This document shows positions 17,921-27,405 of a stretch of 64,000 bases of DNA, one piece after another. The stretch covers positions 2,084,420 through 2,148,419 of the forward strand of contig NZ_KI783301.1 of assembly GCF_000510645.1 (NCBI RefSeq), written 5' to 3'. The position numbers and the translations under genes are program-made. This DNA comes from Thermicanus aegyptius DSM 12793. GTDB lineage: Bacteria; Bacillota; Bacilli; Thermicanales; Thermicanaceae. Under the pieces are notes generated by a model. That model made no database searches. It saw only the letters and a list, made by a program, of their open reading frames with translations, and was not told where the DNA came from. Position 1 is the first letter of the stretch; each line of letters opens with the position of its first letter.

Positions 17921-18664
17921 ATGGAAGATGAGAAAAACTCCGTCCGCTCCGTGGAGCGAGCCCTAGATATTCTCCTCGGTTTTGCGAACGAACCTGAGAT
18001 GGGGCTTACAGATATTGCGAAAAAGGTAAATCTCCATAAAAGCACGGTGTTTCGACTTTTGGGAACCTTGGAATTGAAAGGCTTCATTATTCGGGATCCC
18101 AAGACAGATAAATATCGGCTTGGGTATCGTATCTTGGAACTCGCTTCTAATCTCCATCGCCCGGACGATCCTTTTGCCATTCTCCTGCCGGAAATGGAGC
18201 AACTCAGGGATACTTTGGGAGAAACGGTTAGTCTATACATTCGGGAGGGCCTGGAGCGTATACGCATCCTGGCTGTGCAAAGCAATCAAACCATCCGCCG
18301 TTATGCCCCGATTGGGCAAAGAATGCCCCTTACGGTTGGGGCGTCCAGCAAAGTGCTGGTTGCCTTCGCCGACCCTTCCCTGTTCCAGATGATGAAGGAC
18401 GAAATGATCTGGCCCAAAAACATCGATCCTGCCAAATATTTGTCCCAAATTGAAGAGATTCGCCGCCTGGGCTATGCCACCAGCATGGAGGAACGCGAAC
18501 CGGGGGTTTCCGCGGTCAGTGCGCCCATCCTGAAACGAAACGGGGAAATCTTCGCCGCCTTAGCCGTATCAGGCCCGGTTCAACGTCTCATGCCTGCCCG
18601 AATGAAGGAGATTGCGCCCATCGTGGTTGAAGCGGCCAACCGCATGAGCAGGATGATTAGCTAA
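17921..18664 (+). CDS. IclR-family transcriptional regulator
   Basis: A 247-aa regulator. The N-terminal winged helix (residues 5-65) reads SVERALDILLGF, then LTDIAKKVNLHKSTVFRLL. The C-terminal IclR effector domain (80-245) includes YAPIGQRMPLTVGASSKVLVA, GYATSMEEREPGVSAVSAPI and ILKRNGEIFAALAVSGP. IclR proteins typically respond to small organic acids or aromatic intermediates and control a neighbouring catabolic or transport gene. Here it converges on the amino acid importer, and no obvious target is next to it, so the regulon is unknown. Confidence 0.92.
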   Translation: MEDEKNSVRSVERALDILLGFANEPEMGLTDIAKKVNLHKSTVFRLLGTLELKGFIIRDPKTDKYRLGYRILELASNLHRPDDPFAILLPEMEQLRDTLGETVSLYIREGLERIRILAVQSNQTIRRYAPIGQRMPLTVGASSKVLVAFADPSLFQMMKDEMIWPKNIDPAKYLSQIEEIRRLGYATSMEEREPGVSAVSAPILKRNGEIFAALAVSGPVQRLMPARMKEIAPIVVEAANRMSRMIS

Positions 18665-18677
18665 AATCTTTCATTTC

Positions 18678-19442
18678 TTAAAGAACTTTGTTTAAGAAGG
18701 CTCTTGTCCTTTCATTCTTGGGAGAACCAAAGATCTCTTCGGGACTCCCTTCCTCTACCAAAGCTCCTTGATCCATAAAAATGACTCGATCCCCAACCTC
18801 CCTGGCGAAACCCATCTCATGGGTAACCACCACCATGGTCATCCCCTCTTTCGCCAGATCCTTCATAACATCCAAAACCTCTTTTACCATCTCCGGATCT
18901 AACGCGGAGGTGGGCTCATCGAAGAGCATGATCTTGGGTTGCATGGCTAACGCCCTGGCGATGGCCACCCTCTGCTGCTGGCCGCCCGAGAGCTCCTCCG
19001 GGAAACTGGCCGCTTTTTCCTCCAACCCTACCTTTTTTAACAGTTGATAGGCTCGCGACTCCGCTTCTTGGCGGGAGATCTTTCTCACCTTCATGGGAGC
19101 TAAGGTGATGTTCTCCAGCACCGTTTTATGAGGGAAAAGGTTAAATTGTTGAAAAACCATCCCCACCTCCCTGCGGATCAGGTTAATATCCGTCTTCTTG
19201 TGATTTAGCCGTACCCCCTCGATATAGATCTCCCCGCTGTTTACGTCCTCCAAGTAGTTAAGGCAGCGCAAGAGCGTACTCTTTCCCGATCCGGAAGGGC
19301 CGATGATGACAACCACCTCCTGGGGATAAATCTCCATGCTTACTTCCTTTAAAACCTGATGATTCCCGAAAAACTTCGAGATCTTTCGGACGGAGATAAT
19401 GGCCTCTCCCTTTTCCTCTCTCTTAAGAAGTGCGTCCTTCAT
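18678..19442 (-). CDS. Polar amino acid ABC transporter ATP-binding protein (GlnQ-like)
   Basis: A 254-aa ABC ATPase of the HisP/GlnQ class: Walker [11 protein letters not shown]-loop [17 protein letters not shown] (class-typical), signature ELSGGQQQR, Walker [13 protein letters not shown] and switch His VVTHEMGFA. It powers uptake with the membrane protein and lipoprotein encoded just upstream. Its start overlaps the permease gene end by 20 bases, with AAAGGAG inside that gene, which indicates translational coupling. Confidence 0.94.
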   Translation of the reverse strand: MKDALLKREEKGEAIISVRKISKFFGNHQVLKEVSMEIYPQEVVVIIGPSGSGKSTLLRCLNYLEDVNSGEIYIEGVRLNHKKTDINLIRREVGMVFQQFNLFPHKTVLENITLAPMKVRKISRQEAESRAYQLLKKVGLEEKAASFPEELSGGQQQRVAIARALAMQPKIMLFDEPTSALDPEMVKEVLDVMKDLAKEGMTMVVVTHEMGFAREVGDRVIFMDQGALVEEGSPEEIFGSPKNERTRAFLNKVL

Positions 19443-20148
19443 TGGAAAATCTCCTTTCTAATCCATGAACGATGCGGGATAGAATCAGTGTGAGAATCAA
19501 ATAGAGGACGGCAGCAGGAAAATACGCCTCCCAGGGACGCAAGGTGGAGCCTTGAATAATCCGGCTCGCATTGGCCAACTCCGGCGCAGAGATGGCAGCC
19601 AGGAGAGAGGAATCCTTTAGAAGCGCAATAAATTCATTCCCCAAGGGAGGGATCATCCGTTTAAAGGCTTGCGGAAGGATGATATGCGCCATCGCCTGCC
19701 CATGGGTTAAACCTAGAGAGCGCGCTGCCTCCATCTGTCCCTTTCCGATCGATTGAATACCCGCCCGAAAGATCTCTGCGATATAGGCTCCACTGTTCAA
19801 AGAAAGAGCCACCATCCCGGAGAAAACGGGCCCTTTCGATTCACCAAAAATGGAGGGAATCACGGCAAAATGAATTAAAAGGATTTGCACGTATAAAGGA
19901 GTCCCTCGAAAAAAGGTAATATAAAGGATAGAGGGCATGGAAAGCAGCTTGTACTTCGAAATTTTTCCCAACCCAAAGAGGAGTCCCAGGATCAGGCCGA
20001 AGGCTACCCCGACTACCGTAAGTAAAATGGTAAGCCAAATGCCGTTTAAGAATAGGGCCCGGTAAGCCCATACAATATCCCAACGAAAATCAATCAGCGG
20101 AAGTCCCTCCGTCTCTTTTTGTTTATTTTTATCTCTATCATGCGGCAA
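19423..20148 (-). CDS. Polar amino acid ABC transporter permease
   Basis: A hydrophobic His/Glu/Gln/Arg/opine-family permease with four to five membrane helices and the coupling [23 protein letters not shown] motif (shown here in part as [14 protein letters not shown]). The ATG at 20148 has no ribosome binding site. A good GGAGGG lies 35-40 bases inside the frame (near [14 protein letters not shown]), so the real start may be a rarer codon there. Middle gene of the importer operon. Confidence 0.9.
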   Translation of the reverse strand: MPHDRDKNKQKETEGLPLIDFRWDIVWAYRALFLNGIWLTILLTVVGVAFGLILGLLFGLGKISKYKLLSMPSILYITFFRGTPLYVQILLIHFAVIPSIFGESKGPVFSGMVALSLNSGAYIAEIFRAGIQSIGKGQMEAARSLGLTHGQAMAHIILPQAFKRMIPPLGNEFIALLKDSSLLAAISAPELANASRIIQGSTLRPWEAYFPAAVLYLILTLILSRIVHGLERRFSNEGRTS

Positions 20149-20202
20149 ACTTCATGATAAAGCAAGGAATTTTTCTGCAAGAAAGGAATATTCACAAAGA
20201 AA

Positions 20203-20231
20203 GATCCCCTCATTCGATCGAAAAGGGGATC
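20203..20231 (-). terminator. Hairpin between binding-protein and permease genes
   Basis: GATCCCCT paired with AGGGGATC around a 13-base loop, followed on the minus strand by a broken T-run. It could be a partial terminator or mRNA stabiliser making binding protein in excess of the membrane subunits, a common arrangement in ABC importers (inference). Confidence 0.6.
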
Positions 20232-20322
20232 CCATTTTTCCGACATCTTTTCCTTAAACAACCATCAACGATGAACTTTCACGTGAAAAGAGCATTGTTT
20301 TGACTGAACGGCCATGAACAGA

Positions 20323-21159
20323 TTATTTCAGATCCTGGCCGAAGATCTCCTTCAACCCACCGTTTTCTTTCAATTTCTTTATCGCAGCATTTAACGTGTC
20401 AAGGAGTTCTTGATTCCCCTTCTTTACCAATAATCCATAATACTCCTTTTCAAATGTGGGGTCTTCGATGATCTTCAATTTCTTGTCCGGGTTCTGCTTT
20501 ACGAATTCCATCACGACGGCATTATCGGCCACCACCGCATCGGATCCATTAATCAGCATATCCTGAATCGCCAGGGGCGTGCTTTCAAAAGGTTTAATCT
20601 GTGGGCTGGTGGCTCCCAACAATTTCTTTACCGCCTCATGCCCCGTGGTGCTGTTTTGCACGGCCACCCTCTTTGTCTTTAAGTCTTCAAACTTGGTCAC
20701 GTCGGACCCTTCCGGCACCAAAATGAGCTGATTGGCCACGAAATAAGGATCGGTAAAATCGTACGTTTGTTTCCTCTCATCGGTGATCGTAATGGCGGAG
20801 GCGGCAAAATCTACTTCTCCGTTCTTAACCGCTTCAAAGAGAGGATCCCACGCAATATTCTTCACCTCAACCTCAAAGCCACCCACTTCCGCCAATTTTT
20901 TCACGAAATCAATGTCCAGTCCTACGATCTCCCCATTTGGCGCTACCGACTCAAAAGGAGCGTAAGCGGCATCGCTTCCCACGATATATTTCTTCTTCGC
21001 CGTTCCCTGATCGGAAGTGGTCCCGTTCGCGTCGGTTTGACCGGCAGAGGGAGAGCCGCCTTCGTTTGGCGCAGCTGTCTTAGATCCGCATGCGGAAAGG
21101 ATCAATCCCATTGCTAAAAAGAGAATAAGTAAAGGAAATAATGCTCTCGTTCCTCTCAT
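20323..21159 (-). CDS. Amino acid ABC transporter substrate-binding lipoprotein
   Basis: A 278-aa extracellular binding protein. Signal peptide with lipobox LILSAC (Cys about residue 25), a low-complexity linker rich in Gly, Ser and Thr, then a type II periplasmic-binding fold: YIVGSDAAYAPFESVAPNGEIVGLDIDF (start of domain, in part), DFAASAITITDERKQTYDFTDPYF and an SSP-type hinge. It matches basic or polar amino acid binders (GlnH/ArtP-like); exact ligand not determinable. First gene of the operon, with its own promoter at 21230-21258. Confidence 0.92.
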   Translation of the reverse strand: MRGTRALFPLLILFLAMGLILSACGSKTAAPNEGGSPSAGQTDANGTTSDQGTAKKKYIVGSDAAYAPFESVAPNGEIVGLDIDFVKKLAEVGGFEVEVKNIAWDPLFEAVKNGEVDFAASAITITDERKQTYDFTDPYFVANQLILVPEGSDVTKFEDLKTKRVAVQNSTTGHEAVKKLLGATSPQIKPFESTPLAIQDMLINGSDAVVADNAVVMEFVKQNPDKKLKIIEDPTFEKEYYGLLVKKGNQELLDTLNAAIKKLKENGGLKEIFGQDLK

Positions 21160-21229
21160 GCTAAAATACCCCCGTTTTTTTGTAAGATTGTAAACTAATA
21201 CACTACCTCATTAAAAAAATCATGAATTA

Positions 21230-21258
21230 ATTATACATGTCGTTTCATAATTATTCAA
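21230..21258 (-). promoter_or_regulatory. Promoter of the amino acid importer operon
   Basis: On the minus strand: TTGAAT, 17-base spacer, TATAAT, about 70 bases before the lipoprotein gene. Confidence 0.65.
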
Positions 21259-21341
21259 TGAAATGATTTTCTATAGAAGTAATATTTTTTGCGCTATGTA
21301 TCATCGAATGAAAGAAGTAAAAAAATATACAAAACCTTAAC

Positions 21342-21370
21342 TTGAAATGATAGGAAATGTTAGGTAGACT
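21342..21370 (+). promoter_or_regulatory. Promoter of the glycogen operon
   Basis: TTGAAA, 17-base spacer, TAGACT, about 90 bases before glgB; divergent from the importer promoter. Confidence 0.5.
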
Positions 21371-21460
21371 AAAAATATTAAAATGTTAAAAGACGATCTA
21401 TTCCGACCACTCGATTCTCTCAGGTGATATCCCGATATGAGATCAAGGAGGATGAAACCC

Positions 21461-23416
21461 ATGAAACCGAGTCAAGAGGACATCTATCTTTTTCATGAAG
21501 GCACCCTTTACTTCGCCTATCTAACTTTCGGTTCACATCCCGACAATGAAAACGGGATGGATGGCGTCCGCTTTACCGTATGGGCTCCTCATGCACGTTC
21601 CGTGCGGGTGGTTGGTGATTTTAACCGGTGGTGCGGCGATCATCATGAGATGGAACATCTCGAGTCAGGGATCTGGCACCTCTTTATCCCCTCCCTAAGG
21701 GAAGGAGAGCTCTATAAGTATGAGGTGATCACCGCCCAAGGAGAACGAATTTTTAAGGCGGATCCCTTTGCCTTTTCCTCCGAGTTAAAACCAAAAACAG
21801 CTTCCGTGATCGTCGATTTGCAAAAATTAAGGAAGTACCCATGGGGCGACCAGGCATGGCAGGAATGGAAGCGGGAACATCCTCCCTATGAAAGCCCGAT
21901 GAACATCTATGAAGTACACTTTGGAACGTGGAAAAGGAAAGAAGACGGCACCTCCCTCACCTATCGGGAAATGGCCGATTCCCTTATCGATTACGTCTCC
22001 GAGATGGGATATACTCACATCGAGCTTCTCCCCCTGATGGAACATCCATATGACCGGTCCTGGGGTTACCAAATCACCGGATATTATGCGATAACCAGCC
22101 GCTATGGGTCACCGGAAGACTTTCAATATTTCGTAGATCGTTGCCATCAAAAAGGGATTGGAGTGATCCTCGACTGGGTTCCCAGCCATTTCGTCAAGGA
22201 CGAACATGGGCTTGGCCTTTGGGACGGAACTCCCCTTTATGAATATGCGGAAACTTGGAGAGCCGAAAATGAAGGGTGGGGAACGCTCAATTTCGATTTG
22301 GGCAAGGGAGAAGTACATAGCTTTCTCATCTCGAACGCCATATTCTACCTCGATATTTATCATGTGGACGGGATTCGGGTGGATGCGGTGGCCTCCATGC
22401 TCTACCGGGATTATGGAAAGAAAGAGGGAGATTGGGTTCCCAATCAAAAGGGAGGAAAAGAGAACCTGGAAGGGATTGAATTCCTTCGCAAGCTGAATAA
22501 GGCGGTCTTTCATTATTTCCCCCACACCTTGATGGTGGCCGAAGACTCCACGGCCTGGCCTCTGGTTACCGCTCCCACCTATGCGGGAGGATTAGGATTT
22601 AACTTTAAATGGAACATGGGTTGGATGAATGATATGCTCCGTTATATGGGAATGGATCCCATCTATCGTAAACATCACCATAATCTGGTTACGTTCTCTT
22701 TCTTCTACGCTTTCTCCGAAAATTTCATCCTTCCCATCTCCCACGACGAGGTGGTATACGGCAAGCGCTCCCTTCTCAATAAGATGCCGGGCGATTATTG
22801 GCAAAAATTTGCCTCTTTCCGGGCTTTCTTGGGCTATATGATGACACATCCGGGGAAGAAGCTCTTGATGATGGGAACCGAATTCGCTCAATGGGACGAG
22901 TGGAAAGATGAAAGTTCCCTCGATTGGTTCCTCTTGGATCAATATGAAACCCACCGGAAAGCCCACCGATATATGAAGGAGCTAAATCATTTCTATCTTA
23001 CCCACCCCGCCCTTTGGGAATGGGATCACAAGCAGGAAGGCTTCCAGTGGATTGATGCCAACAATCGGGATCAGAGCATCCTCGTCTTTACCCGCCGGGG
23101 AGTAGAGGAACGTTGTTTCCTTCTTATCGTCGTTAATTTTACGCCTGTGTACTACGAGTCATTTCGTATTGGTGTTCCAATTCCTGGAGAATATAAAGAA
23201 GTGTTTAACAGCGATCGTTCCATATATGGTGGGTCCAAAAAATTGAATTCCGGAAAGCTCCTCTCGGAAGGGACCGCATGGCACGGACAAAAGCACAGTC
23301 TAGAGATAAAGGTTCCTCCTCTTTCCTGCATCATTTTCGAACACATCGAAGAAGTGAAAGATCCATGCAAGAGGAGCATACCCCGTTTTATCCCTACCCG
23401 CCGGCGAAAAAAGTGA
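21461..23416 (+). CDS. glgB: 1,4-alpha-glucan branching enzyme GlgB
   Basis: A 651-aa GH13 branching enzyme that transfers alpha-1,4 chains to 6-OH positions of glycogen. The N-terminal CBM48 has FTVWAPHARSVRVVGDFNRW. The catalytic barrel shows GVILDWVPSHF, nucleophile Asp in HVDGIRVDAVASMLYRDY, acid/base Glu in MVAEDSTAWP, and transition-state Asp in ISHDEVVYGKRSL. ATG 21461 is ten bases after AAGGAGG; two earlier ATGs are too close to it. A basic tail (RFIPTRRRKK) closes the protein. First gene of the glg cluster. Confidence 0.96.
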   Translation: MKPSQEDIYLFHEGTLYFAYLTFGSHPDNENGMDGVRFTVWAPHARSVRVVGDFNRWCGDHHEMEHLESGIWHLFIPSLREGELYKYEVITAQGERIFKADPFAFSSELKPKTASVIVDLQKLRKYPWGDQAWQEWKREHPPYESPMNIYEVHFGTWKRKEDGTSLTYREMADSLIDYVSEMGYTHIELLPLMEHPYDRSWGYQITGYYAITSRYGSPEDFQYFVDRCHQKGIGVILDWVPSHFVKDEHGLGLWDGTPLYEYAETWRAENEGWGTLNFDLGKGEVHSFLISNAIFYLDIYHVDGIRVDAVASMLYRDYGKKEGDWVPNQKGGKENLEGIEFLRKLNKAVFHYFPHTLMVAEDSTAWPLVTAPTYAGGLGFNFKWNMGWMNDMLRYMGMDPIYRKHHHNLVTFSFFYAFSENFILPISHDEVVYGKRSLLNKMPGDYWQKFASFRAFLGYMMTHPGKKLLMMGTEFAQWDEWKDESSLDWFLLDQYETHRKAHRYMKELNHFYLTHPALWEWDHKQEGFQWIDANNRDQSILVFTRRGVEERCFLLIVVNFTPVYYESFRIGVPIPGEYKEVFNSDRSIYGGSKKLNSGKLLSEGTAWHGQKHSLEIKVPPLSCIIFEHIEEVKDPCKRSIPRFIPTRRRKK

Positions 23417-23494
23417 GAAAAGTGAAAAGGGAAGTTTAAGAAAGGATCTCGCATAGATTGGGAAGGGATCATGCAATCCGGAGGGAGGTTAACC

Positions 23495-24943
23495 ATGAAA
23501 GTTCTCTTTGCTGCCGCGGAATGTACGCCATTCGTTAAAACAGGGGGATTGGGAGAGGTCATCGGCTCGCTGCCAAAGGAACTAAAGAAAAATGGTGTGG
23601 ATGCCCGGGTGATTCTCCCCAAATATGGCGCGATCGGGGAAGATTTCCGAAAACAAATGCGCCTCCTGCGGGAGTTTACGGTTCCCCTCAGCTGGCGCCA
23701 GCAATATGGGGGAATCTACGAACTGGTTTGGAACGGCATTCCTTACTATTTCATCGATAACGAATACTATTTCAAGAGGGATGCCATTTACGGCTTCGGT
23801 GGTGCTATGGATGAAGGAGAACGGTTTGCTTACTTCTCCAAAGCGGTGTTGGAATCGATTCTCCACCTGGATTGGACCCCTGACCTTCTTCATCTCCACG
23901 ATTGGCAAACGGCCCTCATTCCCGTCTTTTATCATGCATTTTACCGTTATTCACCCCTCTATGAAGGAATGAAAATGATTCTTACCATTCATAATTTGAA
24001 GTACCAAGGGGTGTTCTCCTCCAACCTCCTGACCGATGTTTTAGGCATAGGATGGGAATATTTTACTCCGGATAGACTGGAATACTATGGGAATCTTAAC
24101 TTCTTGAAGGGTGGAATCGCCTTTGCCGATGCCATCACCACCGTAAGCAAATCTTACGCGGAAGAGATCCAAAATCCTTATTTTGGCGAAGGACTGGATG
24201 GCTTGCTCCGGGCACGCACCTCTCGCCTCTTCGGTATCGTAAACGGCATCGACTACGATTCATACAATCCCGAAAAAGACCTTTCCCTTCCCTACCCTTA
24301 CCGCGACAATCCGGAGGAGAAACAGAAAAATAAAGCGCCTGTACAAGAGAGGTTTCATCTGCCCGTGGGAAAAGAGCACATGATGGTGATCATGGTCACC
24401 CGCCTCGTGGAACAAAAAGGGATCGACTTGATCATGCGGGTTTTGCCGGAAATGATGGAAGAGGATGTACAGCTTATTATCTTCGGTTCCGGAGAAGCAA
24501 GATATGAAGGATTCTTCCGTCATGCGGAGCACTTGTATCCAGACCAGCTCCGCATACATACAAAATATGAGGATGAATTGGCCCGCCAATTATACGGTGC
24601 AGGCGATCTTCTCCTAATGCCCTCCCGCTTTGAACCCTGCGGAATCAGCCAGATGATCGCCATGCGCTACCTCACCGTACCTCTGGTGCGGGAGACGGGA
24701 GGACTAAAAGATACGGTTCAAGCTTATAATCCGGCGACCGGCGAGGGAGATGGATTTACCTTCCACGACTATAATGCCCATGAACTGTTGTACGCTTTCC
24801 GTCGAGCAACGCAATTATACAAAGACCAAGAGGCATGGGGGAAATTGTTGAAAAATCTATTAAAAAAGGATTGCAGCTGGTCTACATCCGCTCGCTCGTA
24901 TAGAGAACTGTATGAGAAAGTTTTACATGGAGGTGGTTCGTAA
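23495..24943 (+). CDS. glgA: Glycogen synthase GlgA
   Basis: A 482-aa GT5 enzyme elongating glycogen from ADP-glucose. It has the N-terminal KTGGLGEVIGSLPKEL (Lys-x-Gly-Gly nucleotide-sugar motif), LHLHDWQTALIP, and a C-terminal acceptor/donor region with PSRFEPCGISQMIAMRYLT. ATG 23495 follows GGAGGGAGGTTAACC. The stop codon overlaps the next start by one base (TAATG), so glgA and glgP are translationally coupled. No glgC or glgD is adjacent, so ADP-glucose must come from elsewhere in the genome. Confidence 0.96.
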   Translation: MKVLFAAAECTPFVKTGGLGEVIGSLPKELKKNGVDARVILPKYGAIGEDFRKQMRLLREFTVPLSWRQQYGGIYELVWNGIPYYFIDNEYYFKRDAIYGFGGAMDEGERFAYFSKAVLESILHLDWTPDLLHLHDWQTALIPVFYHAFYRYSPLYEGMKMILTIHNLKYQGVFSSNLLTDVLGIGWEYFTPDRLEYYGNLNFLKGGIAFADAITTVSKSYAEEIQNPYFGEGLDGLLRARTSRLFGIVNGIDYDSYNPEKDLSLPYPYRDNPEEKQKNKAPVQERFHLPVGKEHMMVIMVTRLVEQKGIDLIMRVLPEMMEEDVQLIIFGSGEARYEGFFRHAEHLYPDQLRIHTKYEDELARQLYGAGDLLLMPSRFEPCGISQMIAMRYLTVPLVRETGGLKDTVQAYNPATGEGDGFTFHDYNAHELLYAFRRATQLYKDQEAWGKLLKNLLKKDCSWSTSARSYRELYEKVLHGGGS

Positions 24944-27405
24944 TGTTCAGAGATAAGGAGAGTTTTAAACAGGCTTTCCAGGAAAGGTTGGAAAGTTTCT
25001 ATGGGAAGAGCCTGACAGAAACCACACAGTTGGAACGCTACTCTACTCTGGCCAATATGGTCAGGGAACATGTGAGCACGGATTGGATCCAAACGAACCG
25101 CCTTTATAAGAAGACAGGGGCAAAAAAGGTTTATTATATTTCCATGGAATTTCTGATGGGACGTTTGCTCCGCTCTTACCTGATCCATTTGGGCATTTAT
25201 GACCTTTGCGCCGAAGGCCTGGAGGATTTGGGGATTTCCCTCAGGGCGTTGGAAGAAGAGGAGCGGGACCCCGGACTTGGAAGCGGTGGTCTAGGAAGAC
25301 TGGCCGCCGATTTCCTTGATTCCATGGCCGCACTCAAACTCCCCGGTCATGCCTATGGGATCCGCTACCGAAACGGCCTTTTTGAACAAAAGATCGTGGA
25401 CGGGTATCAGGTGGAGGTTCCCGACTATTGGCTGCAAGAGGGATATGATTGGGAGGTTCGCCGTTTCGATCGCTCTGTCGAGGTTCATTTCGGCGGAAAG
25501 GTATGGATGGAGAAAGTGAGGGGGCGGCTTTTCTTTCATCACGAAGGATATGAATCGGTTCTCGCCGTCCCGTACTATGTGCCGATCGTCGGATATCGAA
25601 ACAAAATCGTCAATACGCTCCGTCTCTGGAGCGCAGAATCGATCTTCAAAGAGTTTAACATTAATGCGTTAAGCGAGCGGGATTATACCCGAATGATGGA
25701 CTATAAACGGTCTACGGAAGCCATCTCCGGTTTCCTCTATCCTGCGGATTCCACTCTCTCAGGCAAAATTCTTCGGATCAAACAGCAATATTTCCTCGTC
25801 TCCGCCTCCCTTCAGGATTTGATCAAGCGATATAAACGAATGGGGGGGGACCTTCGCCGCCTTCCTGAGAAGATTGCCATTCACATTAATGACACACATC
25901 CCTCCCTGGCGATCCCCGAGATGATGCGCATTCTGATGGATGAAGAAGGTTTTGGCTGGGAGGAAGCCTGGAATCTGACGGTACAAACTTTTTCCTACAC
26001 GAACCACACCATTCTCGCTGAAGCCTTGGAAAAATGGCCCATCGATATGATTCAAAAACTCTTGCCCCGCATCTATATGATTATCCATGAAATTAACGAA
26101 CGCTTCTGCCAAGATTTATGGAAAAAACATCCGGGCGACTGGGATCGGATTCATCAGATGGCCGTGGAGGCGGACGGTCAGGTAAAGATGGCCCATCTAG
26201 CCATCGTAGGCAGTCACAGCGTAAACGGGGTTTCGGAAATTCATACCGATATTTTGAAGGAAAAGGTGATGAACCTCTTCTACCAGGAGACGCCCCAAAA
26301 GTTTAATAATAAGACCAACGGAATCTCCCATCGCCGGTGGCTCCTTACCGCCAATCCCCGATTGAGCCGACTCATCAGCGAGCAAATCGGTGGAGGCTGG
26401 ATTGAGAATCCTCTAGGTTTAAATCGGCTGCTTGATGTCCTAGACAACTGCTCTTTTCTCGATGAACTGCAAAAGGTAAAACGAAAGAATAAGGAAGAAT
26501 TGTCCAGCTATGTTAAGAGGAAATATGGGATCCCAATCGACCCTGCTTCCATCTTCGATGCCCATATTAAACGAATCCACGCCTATAAACGGCAGCTTCT
26601 AAATATCCTGCACGTCTTTTATCTCTATCTCCGCTTAAAAGAGGAACCGAACCGGGAAATGGTTCCCCACACCTTCCTCTTCGCAGGGAAGGCGGCTCCC
26701 AATTATTATTACGCCAAAGCGATCATTAAACTGATCCATAGCGTGGCCGACTTGGTCAATCGGGACCCGACGGTGAAAGACCGCCTGAAAGTGATTTTCC
26801 TAGAGAATTATGGAGTTACCTTGGCAGAGCGGATTATCCCTGCGGCCGATGTGAGCGAGCAAATCTCCACCGCCAGCCAAGAAGCCTCCGGGACAGGAAA
26901 TATGAAGTTCATGATGAATGGAGCCATTACCATCGGCACATTGGACGGGGCCAATGTGGAGATTCTGGAAGCGGTGGGGGAAGAGAATCTCTTCCTCTTC
27001 GGCTTGAAAGCGGAAGAGGTTCTGGAGTATTACGCGAGGGGAGGGTATCAAGCCAGGGAACTTTACCGGAAAGATGACCGGATTCCCATGGTTCTCGAAC
27101 CCCTCGTCAGTGGGTTTTTCCACAGCGGCTATGAGGAATTTCACGCCCTTTACCACTCCCTCATCACCGATAACGATCCCTTCTTCGTCTTAAAGGATTT
27201 TGACTCTTATGTGTCGGCCCATGAACGGCTGGAAAAAGCCTACCTTGACAGAGACCGATGGAACCGAATGAGTCTAATCCAAATCGCCCAATCCGGCAGG
27301 TTCTCAAGCGACGGAACCATCCGGAAATATGCCGATGAGATTTGGGAAATTAGATCCATAGAGGAGAGCGGACAGATTGATCAACCAACACGAAGTGATT
27401 CATGA
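24943..27405 (+). CDS. glgP: Glycogen phosphorylase GlgP
   Basis: An 820-aa GT35 phosphorylase releasing glucose-1-phosphate from glycogen ends. The pyridoxal phosphate site is EASGTGNMKFMMNGAITIGT, with Lys in GNMKF. The active-site region has LGSGGLGRLAADFLDS and the nucleotide-binding-like block NGISHRRWL. Full length for the bacterial form. Its 3' end overlaps the next gene by 29 bases. Confidence 0.96.
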   Translation: MFRDKESFKQAFQERLESFYGKSLTETTQLERYSTLANMVREHVSTDWIQTNRLYKKTGAKKVYYISMEFLMGRLLRSYLIHLGIYDLCAEGLEDLGISLRALEEEERDPGLGSGGLGRLAADFLDSMAALKLPGHAYGIRYRNGLFEQKIVDGYQVEVPDYWLQEGYDWEVRRFDRSVEVHFGGKVWMEKVRGRLFFHHEGYESVLAVPYYVPIVGYRNKIVNTLRLWSAESIFKEFNINALSERDYTRMMDYKRSTEAISGFLYPADSTLSGKILRIKQQYFLVSASLQDLIKRYKRMGGDLRRLPEKIAIHINDTHPSLAIPEMMRILMDEEGFGWEEAWNLTVQTFSYTNHTILAEALEKWPIDMIQKLLPRIYMIIHEINERFCQDLWKKHPGDWDRIHQMAVEADGQVKMAHLAIVGSHSVNGVSEIHTDILKEKVMNLFYQETPQKFNNKTNGISHRRWLLTANPRLSRLISEQIGGGWIENPLGLNRLLDVLDNCSFLDELQKVKRKNKEELSSYVKRKYGIPIDPASIFDAHIKRIHAYKRQLLNILHVFYLYLRLKEEPNREMVPHTFLFAGKAAPNYYYAKAIIKLIHSVADLVNRDPTVKDRLKVIFLENYGVTLAERIIPAADVSEQISTASQEASGTGNMKFMMNGAITIGTLDGANVEILEAVGEENLFLFGLKAEEVLEYYARGGYQARELYRKDDRIPMVLEPLVSGFFHSGYEEFHALYHSLITDNDPFFVLKDFDSYVSAHERLEKAYLDRDRWNRMSLIQIAQSGRFSSDGTIRKYADEIWEIRSIEESGQIDQPTRSDS